Assembly: GCA_018645405.1 (NCBI GenBank)
Contig: JABGOQ010000065.1
Span: forward strand, 1-64,000
From: Anaerolineae bacterium
GTDB taxonomy: Bacteria > Chloroflexota > Anaerolineae > Anaerolineales > Villigracilaceae
Length of the DNA: 64,000 bases
Reading direction: 5' to 3'
In this document: piece by piece, positions 8,249 to 15,979 of the stretch
Numbering within the stretch: position 1 is the stretch's first letter
Layout of the letters: each line of letters begins with the position of its first letter
Notes under the pieces: generated by a model
Told to the model about the DNA's origin: nothing
Databases searched by the model: none
What the model saw: only the letters and a program-made list of their open reading frames with translations
Made by a program: the position numbers and the translations under genes

Positions 8249-8689
8249 ATGGCAGAAAACCCTACAAGACACAATCCCAAAATATTGATTTTGGCGACCA
8301 TATCAGGAGGCTACGCAGGCGCGGATTCTGTCGGACAGTTACATACCGACTATCCGACCAATACTTATATCTTGCCTGTATTATGCCCCTGTATGTTCCC
8401 CGAAGAATTTTATCTGCGCTGCTTTGAGCAGGGCATTGACGCAATTTTAGTTATGTACAGCGGCACCGATAGCCCCTATAAAGGTGGTCCAGAACGAACT
8501 GCCGTGCTGGTTAACCAAACTTATCCACTAATGAAAGAGCGCGGCATCGACACTCGTCGTTTACGACTAGCGGCGATTTGTACCGTTTGCACCAAACCTT
8601 TCCTGAAGGAAGTGAAACAAATGGATACACTCCTCAACGGAATCGGTTTTGTCCGCAACGAAATGAGCATCCCAGAGGCGGTGCAATGA
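8249..8689 (+). CDS. MvhD/FlpD-like hydrogenase iron-sulfur subunit homologue
   Basis: A 146-residue protein resembling the MvhD family that carries a [2Fe-2S] cluster and links HdrA-type flavoproteins to electron donors. The segment LPVLCPCMFPEEFYLRCF and the later AAICTVCTKPFLKE supply conserved cysteines; GIDAILVMYSG and ERGIDTRRLRLA match the usual core. In sulfate reducers an MvhD domain is fused to the C-terminus of QmoB; here it is a separate gene directly upstream of the QmoA/QmoB-like pair. I chose the ATG at 8249 (start of MAENPTRH) over upstream in-frame codons, which would run into the repeat hairpin. Confidence 0.8.
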   Translation: MAENPTRHNPKILILATISGGYAGADSVGQLHTDYPTNTYILPVLCPCMFPEEFYLRCFEQGIDAILVMYSGTDSPYKGGPERTAVLVNQTYPLMKERGIDTRRLRLAAICTVCTKPFLKEVKQMDTLLNGIGFVRNEMSIPEAVQ

Positions 8690-10038
8690 TGGAGAAACTC
8701 TTGAATACACTAAAAATTGACGCTCTGGTGGTTGGCGGTGGGATTGCAGGAATGCAATCTGCATTAGACCTTGCAGATCAAGGCTATCAAGTTGCGATGG
8801 TGGAGAAAGAAGCCAGCATCGGCGGCAAGATGATCGCCCTGAGCAAGGTTTTTCCCACGCTCGATTGCTGTAGCTGCATCACGACCCCAAAAATGTCTGC
8901 TGTAGCCCACCACGAGAATATCCACCTTTTTACTTATTGCGAAGTACAAGAGGTGGAAGAAAATGGCTATGGCTTTAAGACCACCGTTTTGCAAAAACCA
9001 CGCTACCTAGATGCAGATGCTTGCACAGGTTGTCGGATGTGCGAATATGCCTGCCCGATTGACCTTCGCAACCCCTTTGATCTGAATATGGGCGCAACCC
9101 GCGCGGTGCGCGTTCCCTTCTCGACAGCCGTTCCGCAAATTGCTGTTATGGATATGGAAAACTGCATCCTGTGCGGTAAATGCGAAAAAGCCTGCCCAGT
9201 GGGATGTATAGATTTTAGTCAGCAGCCCAAACTCTTCACACTTCAAACAGACACAGTCATCCTGGCAACGGGATTTGAGACCACGCCCCGCAACGCCAAG
9301 AAAGAATATGGCGCGGGCAAATCGCATAACGTAATCGACGGGCTAATGATGGAACGTCTGCTTGCGCCGACCGGTCCCTACGGGCGGATTCTGCGCCCCG
9401 GCGATGGCAAAGAACCCGACTCGATTGCCTACGTGCAGTGTGCTGGGTCACGCGACCAAACTTTGGGTGTGGAGTATTGCTCCCGCGTCTGCTGCATGTA
9501 CGCAATTAAGCAGGCGATGCTCATCTCTGGCTCATTACCGCTTGCGGATATCACTATCTACTATATGGACATTCGTGCATTTGGTAAAGGATATGAGCAA
9601 TTCTTCCAGACCGCCAAAGCGATGGGCGTGGAATTTGTGCGCGGCAAAGTGGCACAAATCACACAGGACGAACATCAAAACCCGGTTGTGAAGTTAGAAG
9701 CGATAGACAACGGCGCGAAAATTGTCGACCGAACGCACGATATGGTCGTCCTTTCCGTTGGCATGTTACCGAGCTACGACACCGTGCCCGTTTATCTTAT
9801 CCCTGCTGGGGATGATGGTTTTATTTACGTCCCAGAGCCAAATTCCGCTCCTTGCGTGACCGACCGCGAAGGTATCTTCGTGACCGGCGCAGCGGCGGGA
9901 CCGATGGACATCGTTGACAGCATCGTAATGGCTGGAGCCGCGGCAATGGAATCAGCGGCGTATATGGCTGAAAAACGGGAGCAAGCTGAAGTCTCCGAGC
10001 GAGCCGAAGAACCAGAAATGGAGGTGGCGCATGTCTGA
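8686..10038 (+). CDS. HdrA/QmoA-like FAD and iron-sulfur protein
   Basis: A 450-residue flavoprotein. It starts with a dinucleotide-binding motif (VVGGGIAGMQSALD), then the HdrA-type block FPTLDCCSC with Cys61, Cys62 and Cys64, a two-cluster ferredoxin insert (CTGCRMCEYACPI and CILCGKCEKACPVG), and a second FAD-contact region (TGAAAGPMD near the end). Size and layout fit QmoA or a short HdrA. Start at 8686 overlaps the MvhD-like stop by 4 bp and has an AGAGG site upstream. With the next genes it probably forms a soluble electron-confurcating or quinone-linked module. Confidence 0.87.
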   Translation: MMEKLLNTLKIDALVVGGGIAGMQSALDLADQGYQVAMVEKEASIGGKMIALSKVFPTLDCCSCITTPKMSAVAHHENIHLFTYCEVQEVEENGYGFKTTVLQKPRYLDADACTGCRMCEYACPIDLRNPFDLNMGATRAVRVPFSTAVPQIAVMDMENCILCGKCEKACPVGCIDFSQQPKLFTLQTDTVILATGFETTPRNAKKEYGAGKSHNVIDGLMMERLLAPTGPYGRILRPGDGKEPDSIAYVQCAGSRDQTLGVEYCSRVCCMYAIKQAMLISGSLPLADITIYYMDIRAFGKGYEQFFQTAKAMGVEFVRGKVAQITQDEHQNPVVKLEAIDNGAKIVDRTHDMVVLSVGMLPSYDTVPVYLIPAGDDGFIYVPEPNSAPCVTDREGIFVTGAAAGPMDIVDSIVMAGAAAMESAAYMAEKREQAEVSERAEEPEMEVAHV

Positions 10039-12082
10039 ATCCACCAATCCTAAGAAAAAAGAAGCAGAAAAAGACGAAGAAATCCGCATTGGCGTTTATA
10101 CCTGTTATTGCGGAGGAAATATCAGCGACGTGGTTGATTGCGAACATGTCAAAAAAGTGATGAACGAGATGCCGAATGTGATCATCTCACGCACAGATAT
10201 GTCGATGTGCTCCGATGCGGGGCAGGCGATAATTGAGAAAGACATCGCAGAAAAAGGCATCAATCGCGTCATTGTGGGGGCCTGCGCGCCCTCGTTGCAC
10301 GAGCAAACTTTTCGCGGCACGGTGGCACGGGCAGGGCTGAACCCCTATCTTTATCACCACGTTGGTTTGCGTGAACAAGATAGCTGGGTTTCACATTGCG
10401 ATTGCGATGGAGCGACCTGTAAAGCCCTGAACCTGATGTCAGCGGGCATCGCCAAAACTCGTTTACTTGAGCCGCTTGAACCAATCCGCTTGGAAGCGGA
10501 GAAGCACGCGCTGGTTATCGGCGGTGGTGTGGCGGGGTTACGCACTGCGCTCGATACAGCGCGGCGCGGCATTCGCGTCACCCTGATTGAAAAATCGCCT
10601 TTCCTGGGCGGACGCATGGCGCAACTTGCTAATATCTTCCCCACTGACGAAGGTGCCCAAGCTACGCTGGGAATGCTGATCCAAAAAGTAGTTTCACATC
10701 CCAAAATCACGTTTTTCACCCAAGCAGAAGTCACTGGCGTTTCAGGTTATGTCGGCGATTATCAGATCAAGATTTTGCAACAATCGCGCGGCGTTAGCGA
10801 TGATATTGCCGAAGCCGTGCTGGATGCAAATATGCCAAAAGTCCCCGATGCCTTCAATTATGGATTGACCGAGCGCAAGGTGATTTATAAGGCGTACCCC
10901 GATTGCTACCCACCCACCCCCGCGGTGGATTGGGAGAATTACGATGGTGAGCCGATTGTCATCAAGGGCCAACCGACTACCTTTTATAACGAACCTAAGA
11001 ATTTCGATTTGAAGGTCGGCGCAATCGTTGTGGCGACTGGATTTGCGCCCTACGAGCCGCGTGTTGGGGAATATGGATACAAGGAACTCCCCGAAGTTGT
11101 CACGCTCCCCCAACTGATTCGTCATTTGGCATTGGAGAAAACGACACGCACCCTGACTTGGGCTGGGCGCGCGGTAAACGACATCGCCCTGATCCATTGC
11201 GTGGGTAGTCGTGACACCGAAGGCGTTCACGAACCCCAAGCGGATGGGCAAGTCAACAATTATTGTTCCCGCGTTTGCTGCACCGCCACCTTGCACATGG
11301 CAAATGAACTGCGTGAACGCTTCCCCGATACAAATATCTACGATTTCTACGAAGATATCCGCACCTACGGACGTGGACATGAGACCTATTACCAAGAGGC
11401 TCTCGAAAATCAAGTGCGCTTCCTACGCTACCGTGGCATTGAGCGTCCCGAAGTGCTTGCCGCTCCTGATGGAGATACCCATCCCGTGCTGGTACGCGCC
11501 AAAGATAGCCTGTCTCGAGGCGAAGAAATGGAAGTAGCCGCCGATTTGGTCGTCTTGGCAGTCGGCATGATGCCCACGCAGGTCGATGAACTTGTGCAGA
11601 TGCTCAAAATCTCACGCGGCGTAGATCGCTTCCTCGCAGAGGTACATCCCAAATTGCGACCAGTCGAAACAGCCGTCAATGGCGTAATTTTGGCTGGCAC
11701 GGCGCAGGGACCGATGACTATTCAAGAAAGTGTTGCGGCGGCTTCGGCAGCAGCGGTGAAAGTTGCCGTTTTGCTCGGACAAGGCGAAGTGCAACTCGAT
11801 CCCTTCGTAGCGTATGTTGACCCCGAAAAATGTGATGGAACTGGAGCTTGCATCGAAGTATGTAAGTATGAAGATGCAATTAGGATGGAGACGGTCACGG
11901 TCAACGGCAAAGATGTGAAACAAGCTGTTGTCACCCCTGCCAATTGTGCGGGATGCGGCAGTTGCGTCAGTGCCTGCCCAAATCGGGCAGTCGACATCCA
12001 AGGCTGGACATTGGACCAATATGATGCCATGGTCGATGCCATCGCACTCGATTTATGGGAATTGATGGAGGTGCCAGCATGA
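10031..12082 (+). CDS. HdrA/QmoB-like FAD and ferredoxin protein
   Basis: A 683-residue protein with the HdrA N-terminal domain (IGVYTCYCGGNISDVVD, SMCSDAGQ, GACAPSLHEQTFRG), a FAD domain (ALVIGGGVAGLRTALD near residue 160) and a C-terminal ferredoxin domain. The HdrA block that carries cysteines in its partner is cysteine-free here (IFPTDEGAQATLG). In the ferredoxin domain the first cluster lacks its second cysteine: Cys601, Thr604, Cys607, Cys611; the second (CAGCGSCVSACP) is complete. So one cluster may be [3Fe-4S] or absent. It overlaps the QmoA-like gene by 8 bp and has a GGAGG site. QmoB-like is the best name; the MvhD domain usual in QmoB is a separate gene at 8249. Confidence 0.87.
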   Translation: MSESTNPKKKEAEKDEEIRIGVYTCYCGGNISDVVDCEHVKKVMNEMPNVIISRTDMSMCSDAGQAIIEKDIAEKGINRVIVGACAPSLHEQTFRGTVARAGLNPYLYHHVGLREQDSWVSHCDCDGATCKALNLMSAGIAKTRLLEPLEPIRLEAEKHALVIGGGVAGLRTALDTARRGIRVTLIEKSPFLGGRMAQLANIFPTDEGAQATLGMLIQKVVSHPKITFFTQAEVTGVSGYVGDYQIKILQQSRGVSDDIAEAVLDANMPKVPDAFNYGLTERKVIYKAYPDCYPPTPAVDWENYDGEPIVIKGQPTTFYNEPKNFDLKVGAIVVATGFAPYEPRVGEYGYKELPEVVTLPQLIRHLALEKTTRTLTWAGRAVNDIALIHCVGSRDTEGVHEPQADGQVNNYCSRVCCTATLHMANELRERFPDTNIYDFYEDIRTYGRGHETYYQEALENQVRFLRYRGIERPEVLAAPDGDTHPVLVRAKDSLSRGEEMEVAADLVVLAVGMMPTQVDELVQMLKISRGVDRFLAEVHPKLRPVETAVNGVILAGTAQGPMTIQESVAAASAAAVKVAVLLGQGEVQLDPFVAYVDPEKCDGTGACIEVCKYEDAIRMETVTVNGKDVKQAVVTPANCAGCGSCVSACPNRAVDIQGWTLDQYDAMVDAIALDLWELMEVPA

Positions 12083-12375
12083 ATAAAGTAGAAGCTCGCG
12101 CACACGCTGAAAAAATGAAACAATTGCGTAAAGAACATAGCGTGACTGTAAAGCGCACGCAGGTTTTGCTCAAAAAGCAGAAGCACATCCATCGCGAGAT
12201 TTGTAAGGCAATTCGGGATACACCCAAGACTATCCCAGAAATTGCTGAGGTGATGGATATGCCTTCACACGAAGTGTTATGGCATATAACCGCCCTAAAA
12301 AAATATGACGTGGTCGCCGAAGAAGGCATGTGCGGCGAATATGTCTTATATACCCGTGCAGAGGAGAAAGCATAA
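12079..12375 (+). CDS. Small winged-helix protein embedded in the Qmo-like operon
   Basis: A 98-residue protein: a basic, helical N-terminal half (residues 1-45, Lys/Arg/His-rich) followed by a winged-helix fold (TIPEIAEVMDMPSHEVLWHITALKKYDVV, wing GEYVLYTRAE). It overlaps the preceding stop (ATGA) and the following start (TAATG), so it is made in step with the complex subunits. It could be a regulator of the operon, or a small structural or assembly partner; nothing in the sequence decides. It has one cysteine (MCGEY). Confidence 0.75.
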   Translation: MNKVEARAHAEKMKQLRKEHSVTVKRTQVLLKKQKHIHREICKAIRDTPKTIPEIAEVMDMPSHEVLWHITALKKYDVVAEEGMCGEYVLYTRAEEKA

Positions 12376-13547
12376 TGGCAACTCGAGTTGACCCTACTCT
12401 CCTGAAAGAATTGAAAAAATATGGCGCAGTCGGCGTTGAAAAATGCTTCAACTGCGGCAACTGTACCGCCATCTGTCCGCTCACCAGCGATGAATACGCT
12501 TTTCCACGCAATATGATTCGCATGGTGCAGATCGGGCATACAGAGCGGATGTCGCAAAGCCTCGATCCGTGGCTCTGCTATTACTGCGGCGATTGCTCGG
12601 AAACCTGCCCGAAAGGCGCAGAACCCGGCGAAACAATGATGGCTGCCCGCCGCTGGCTAACCGCTCAATATGATTGGACAGGGCTGGCAGGAAAGTTCTA
12701 CACATCCAAAGCCTGGGAGTTTGGCTCGATGATCTTGCTCGCCATTCTCGTCGTGCTGGCTTTCGTCTTCTTTAGCGGACCCATGGTGACGGAAAGTGTG
12801 GAACTCAACACCTTCGCCCCACTCCATGTCGTCCACATGGCAGATTGGATCATGGCAGGCTTTCTGCTGCTCTTCATTGGCGGCAATATCCTGACCATGT
12901 ACAAAAAAGTCATGCTCTCTGGCAACCAAACCGCTACCCCGCTCTCGATTTATATCTCAGAAGCCTGGCAGTTGATCGTTCACGGGCTGACCCAAAAAGA
13001 ATGGGATACCTGCATCGAAGAGGATGTCGAGAATAAAGAGATGACGCAAGAGCGCATCGCCCGCATCACGCATTTGCTGCTCGTCAGCGGCTACGGGCTG
13101 ATGCTCGTGATGATCATCTTCTTCCTCTCATGGTTCCAGACTGACAATATCTATCCGCTCTATCACCCGCAACGCTGGCTGGGCTATTACGCCACCATCG
13201 TCCTACTCTGGGGCGCGGGATATGCCCTCTGGGGACGCGCAAAAAAGGCTATTCAAGCGCATCGTTTCTCGCACGCCAGCGATTGGATTTTCCCCGTGTT
13301 GCTCTTCGCAGTCGCACTCACCGGCATTCTGCTACACATCTTCCGCTATATGGGGCTGCCACTGCCAACCTACTATATCTACATCATCCACATGGCATTT
13401 ACCGCCCCAATGCTCATTCTCGAAGTCCCCTTCGGTAAATGGGCGCACCTCTACTACCGTCCACTGGCAATTTATTTCAAAGCGGTAAAAGTTAGAGAGG
13501 AAGAGCATAACCGAGAACTAGCTGGGGCATTAGCCGCAGCAGATTAA
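12375..13547 (+). CDS. QmoC-like subunit: HdrC ferredoxin fused to membrane cytochrome b-like domain
   Basis: A 390-residue protein. The N-terminus has two HdrC-type cluster motifs, CFNCGNCTAICPL (about 19-31) and CYYCGDCSETCPKG (about 67-80). The remainder has about six membrane helices with histidines in and near them (HVVHMADW, HRFSHASDW, HIFRYMG, YIIHMAF), consistent with haem b ligation and quinone exchange, as in QmoC and HdrE. Length matches QmoC of sulfate reducers. It has no CCG (HdrB) domain. It would connect the two HdrA-type flavoproteins to the menaquinone pool. Confidence 0.87.
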   Translation: MATRVDPTLLKELKKYGAVGVEKCFNCGNCTAICPLTSDEYAFPRNMIRMVQIGHTERMSQSLDPWLCYYCGDCSETCPKGAEPGETMMAARRWLTAQYDWTGLAGKFYTSKAWEFGSMILLAILVVLAFVFFSGPMVTESVELNTFAPLHVVHMADWIMAGFLLLFIGGNILTMYKKVMLSGNQTATPLSIYISEAWQLIVHGLTQKEWDTCIEEDVENKEMTQERIARITHLLLVSGYGLMLVMIIFFLSWFQTDNIYPLYHPQRWLGYYATIVLLWGAGYALWGRAKKAIQAHRFSHASDWIFPVLLFAVALTGILLHIFRYMGLPLPTYYIYIIHMAFTAPMLILEVPFGKWAHLYYRPLAIYFKAVKVREEEHNRELAGALAAAD

Positions 13548-13554
13548 TAGAGCC

Positions 13555-13606
13555 CTTGTAGTAGCGACTTTAGTCGCTAAACCGCTAAAGCGGTTACTAC
13601 GACACT
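13555..13606. repeat. Palindromic intergenic repeat
   Basis: An imperfect inverted repeat of the gtagta..cgactttag / ctaaagcggttactac kind, with an internal second palindrome (gcgactttagtcgc). It lies between the QmoC-like and first DsrE-like genes. No T-run follows, so it is more likely a repeat than a terminator. Confidence 0.6.
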
Positions 13607-13621
13607 CAAAAGGAGAATCTA

Positions 13622-13984
13622 ATGACCGAAAAAATGGTAATTGTTTGCAACGGCGATACCCCCGCCAGCATCATGCCCTCCCTGATTTTTGCTAATTCAG
13701 GCCTTGCCCTCGATTACGAAGTGTACTTCTTCTTCTGCCCGGCGGGTGCCCGCTGGTCGCTCAAGGGTGAGCTGGAGAAACTCGGCACGCCCAAAGGACT
13801 GCCCAATCCTGTTGAATTATTCAACACGCTAATGGATTTAGGAGGAAATGTCACCCTCTGTGAACTCGCTTTAGAGAATAAAGGGATTGACCCCAAAGAT
13901 GCACGCGATGAGCGGATTGTGGTTCAACCACTCCCACCCTTCTTGATGGATGTCGAAGGTGCGGCGCAGACCTACGTCTTTTAG
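13622..13984 (+). CDS. DsrE-like sulfurtransferase/carrier, first copy
   Basis: A 120-residue protein of the DsrE/DsrF-like fold: MVIVCNGDTPAS start strand, a Rossmann-like core, and a conserved cysteine, Cys80, in VTLCELALENKG. DsrE-type proteins carry sulfane sulfur as a persulfide and exchange it with TusA. It has extra cysteines at 9 and 39. The second DsrE-like gene downstream has its cysteine at exactly the same residue number, so the two may form a hetero-oligomer like DsrEFH. An AAGGAG ribosome site lies upstream. Confidence 0.82.
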   Translation: MTEKMVIVCNGDTPASIMPSLIFANSGLALDYEVYFFFCPAGARWSLKGELEKLGTPKGLPNPVELFNTLMDLGGNVTLCELALENKGIDPKDARDERIVVQPLPPFLMDVEGAAQTYVF

Positions 13985-13999
13985 GCAGATGTGGATATA

Positions 14000-14032
14000 G
14001 CGGAAGCAAGCCTGATTTGAGCTTGCTTCCGC
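14000..14032. terminator. Hairpin between the two DsrE-like genes
   Basis: A perfect 12-bp inverted repeat (gcggaagcaagc / gcttgcttccgc) with a 9-base loop just after the first DsrE-like gene. It lacks a good T-run, so it may be a partial terminator or an mRNA-stabilising element that grades expression within the operon. Confidence 0.5.
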
Positions 14033-14128
14033 CAAAAACTCGGTGTGTTGCGTCTGCATTATTCTGCCAAATTCATTTAATGGGCAACATCCTAAGAAAC
14101 CGAGTGTCTCTTACGAAAGGAGAAATTT

Positions 14129-14488
14129 ATGTGCGACAAAATGGTCATAATCATGAATCACGACGACGAGCAAAGCGTGATGGCTGCGCTCGTAATGGCT
14201 GCCGCATCCGCGGCAACAGGTAGCGAACCACTGGTTTTCGTCCAGCCCGGGGCGGCAAAAGTGGTCGTCAAAGGCGCGTTGGAGAAATATCAAGGGCTGA
14301 AAGGTCAACCCGATCCCGTTGAACTCTTTGATGCTATCCAAGTCCTCGACGGGCGCATCATCCTGTGTGAGCTAGGCCTGCCCGTTTGGGATATCAAAGA
14401 AGAAGACCTCTACGATGATGTAGAAATTATGAATGCCTCATCGTTCTTATTCGAAGCCGAAGATGCGCTGATGGTCTTTAGTTATTAA
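14129..14488 (+). CDS. DsrE-like sulfurtransferase/carrier, second copy
   Basis: A 119-residue paralogue of the preceding protein, with the same start pattern (KMVIIMNHDD), the shared P-x-PVELFD segment, and Cys80 in RIILCELGLP at the same position as in the first copy. Identity outside these blocks is modest, so it is an old duplication rather than a recent one. Acidic loop DIKEEDLYDDVE near residue 90. A strong AAGGAG ribosome site precedes it. Probable partner of TusA in cytoplasmic sulfur transfer. Confidence 0.82.
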   Translation: MCDKMVIIMNHDDEQSVMAALVMAAASAATGSEPLVFVQPGAAKVVVKGALEKYQGLKGQPDPVELFDAIQVLDGRIILCELGLPVWDIKEEDLYDDVEIMNASSFLFEAEDALMVFSY

Positions 14489-14501
14489 ATTAATTTTGGG
14501 G

Positions 14502-14526
14502 TAGGGGCAAGGCTCGCCCTTGCCCT
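14502..14526. repeat. Short palindromic repeat
   Basis: An imperfect hairpin (taggggcaagg / cccttgcccta with one bulge) in the 109-bp gap between the second DsrE-like gene and the second TusA gene. No T-run. Confidence 0.45.
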
Positions 14527-14597
14527 ATTGGACAACCACAAATGGGCGGCCACAAGGGTACGCCCCTAGATTTTGACAAGCAAAAAAGGAGAATGCA

Positions 14598-14849
14598 ATG
14601 ACAGAAGAAGTTGTAGTAACCAAAACCGTTGACGTGCGAGGTGAAATTTGCCCCTACCCCGATATGAAAACAATGGTCGCACTCAAGAAAATGAAAAAAG
14701 GAGAAGTTCTCGAAGTCCTTATGGACTACCCCCTCTCCATTGAGCGTATTCCACGTAGCCTGAAGAAGAAAAAACATAATTTACTTTCAGTTGTGCAAGT
14801 GGAAGGTCCCGATCATCGCTTATTGATCGAAGCCTTCGGCTTGAAATAA
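14598..14849 (+). CDS. TusA-family sulfur carrier protein, second copy
   Basis: An 83-residue TusA-fold protein with VDVRGEICPYPDMKTM; Cys18 of the CPYP motif is the sulfur-carrying residue. TusA proteins with CPYP are frequently found beside YeeE/YedE transporters, and here the transporter gene follows after 22 bp. It probably receives sulfur derived from the imported compound. The ribosome site is AAAGGAG. Confidence 0.9.
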   Translation: MTEEVVVTKTVDVRGEICPYPDMKTMVALKKMKKGEVLEVLMDYPLSIERIPRSLKKKKHNLLSVVQVEGPDHRLLIEAFGLK

Positions 14850-14871
14850 TGAATAACACGAGGAGAATATA

Positions 14872-15909
14872 ATGAATTCACTACTTTTAGGTGGGTTGGC
14901 AGTTGGCATCATCTTCGGATTTGCCTTGCAACGTGGACGCTTCTGCATGAACTCTGCTTTTCGTGACATCATCACACTAGAAGATTTCACGCTACTAAAA
15001 TCGGTGGGCGCAGCAATTTTAGTTACCATGCTTGGCTTTACCATTATGAGTCAAACTGGCGCAATTACGCTTAACCCGAAACCCCTCTTCTGGGGCGCAA
15101 ATATGGTCGGGGGCTTCATCTTCGGCATCGGTATGGTCTTGGCTGGCGGGTGCGCCAGCGGAATCACCTATCGCGTTGGTGAGGGCATGGTCGGCTCGCT
15201 GGTTGCAGTAATCGGCTTGGCAACGGCTGGCACGCTCACCGCAATGGGTTTCTTAAAACCTATCAAAGATTTCTTACAAAGCAGCACAAAAATAGTCGCT
15301 GGCGAGGGAATAAATATGACTCTCGCAAATTGGCTTGGGCTATCTCATGCCACAGTAGCGTATAGCATTATTGTTTTGGCAGTCATTCTCTGGTGGATTT
15401 TTGGACGAAAGAATGAAGATGAAGTTGAGCAAAGCGATAAATCATGGGCGGAGCGCATCTTCAAACAAGGCTGGAATTGGTGGGCAACTGGCATTGTCAT
15501 CGGCATTGTCGAAATGATCGCCTATCTTTCTTCCGCAGCCGCGGGACGCAACTACCCCCTCGGCATTACAGCTGGCTGGATCACTATCGTGAAAGTGGGC
15601 TTGCCAGGCGTTGAAGCCTCGATGAATTGGGTTGCATGGCTGGTACTTGGAATCATCGTTGGCGCAGCTATTGCCTCCCTCATCGCGAATGAATTCAAAA
15701 TCCGCGTGCCAAAGGGTGGCGTGCTGCTGCAAATCTTCATCGGCAGTTTGTTGATGGGCTTTGGCGCAGTCACCTCCGCAGGCTGTAACGTGACCCACAT
15801 CCTGAGCGGCATCCCCATGCTCTCATTAGGGTCCCTGCTCGGCGGCTTATTCATTGTACTTGGTGCTTGGGTAACAGCTTGGTGGATGTTTGTTCGCCCG
15901 ATGCAGTAA
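14872..15909 (+). CDS. YeeE/YedE-family transporter, TsuA-like (thiosulfate or related sulfur compound uptake)
   Basis: A 345-residue membrane protein with two repeated YeeE/YedE halves. Three cysteines fall in the family motifs: Cys25 (RGRFCMNSAF), Cys94 (AGGCASG) and Cys305 (SAGCNVTH). In the structurally studied thiosulfate importer TsuA the essential cysteines are at 22, 91 and 293, so positions and contexts agree well. It is therefore a good candidate for thiosulfate import across the inner membrane. It is the last gene of the sulfur operon, followed by a strong terminator. Confidence 0.88.
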   Translation: MNSLLLGGLAVGIIFGFALQRGRFCMNSAFRDIITLEDFTLLKSVGAAILVTMLGFTIMSQTGAITLNPKPLFWGANMVGGFIFGIGMVLAGGCASGITYRVGEGMVGSLVAVIGLATAGTLTAMGFLKPIKDFLQSSTKIVAGEGINMTLANWLGLSHATVAYSIIVLAVILWWIFGRKNEDEVEQSDKSWAERIFKQGWNWWATGIVIGIVEMIAYLSSAAAGRNYPLGITAGWITIVKVGLPGVEASMNWVAWLVLGIIVGAAIASLIANEFKIRVPKGGVLLQIFIGSLLMGFGAVTSAGCNVTHILSGIPMLSLGSLLGGLFIVLGAWVTAWWMFVRPMQ

Positions 15910-15918
15910 TAAACAAAA

Positions 15919-15953
15919 AAGGTGACAGTCACTTTTGAAGTGACTGTCACCTT
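15919..15953. terminator. Terminator of the sulfur operon
   Basis: A perfect 16-bp inverted repeat (15919-15934 / 15938-15953) with a 3-base loop, 9 bp after the transporter stop. It can serve both this operon and the convergent LysR gene. The same core (ggtgacagtca..tgactgtcacc) recurs at 40595-40627. Confidence 0.85.
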
Positions 15954-15979
15954 CACATCATTAAATTTCTATGGGGGCA

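Noticed and set aside
8196-14530. Direct or palindromic repeats in the sulfur operon as a CRISPR array
   Set aside because: The hairpins are single, differ in sequence and are not regularly spaced.
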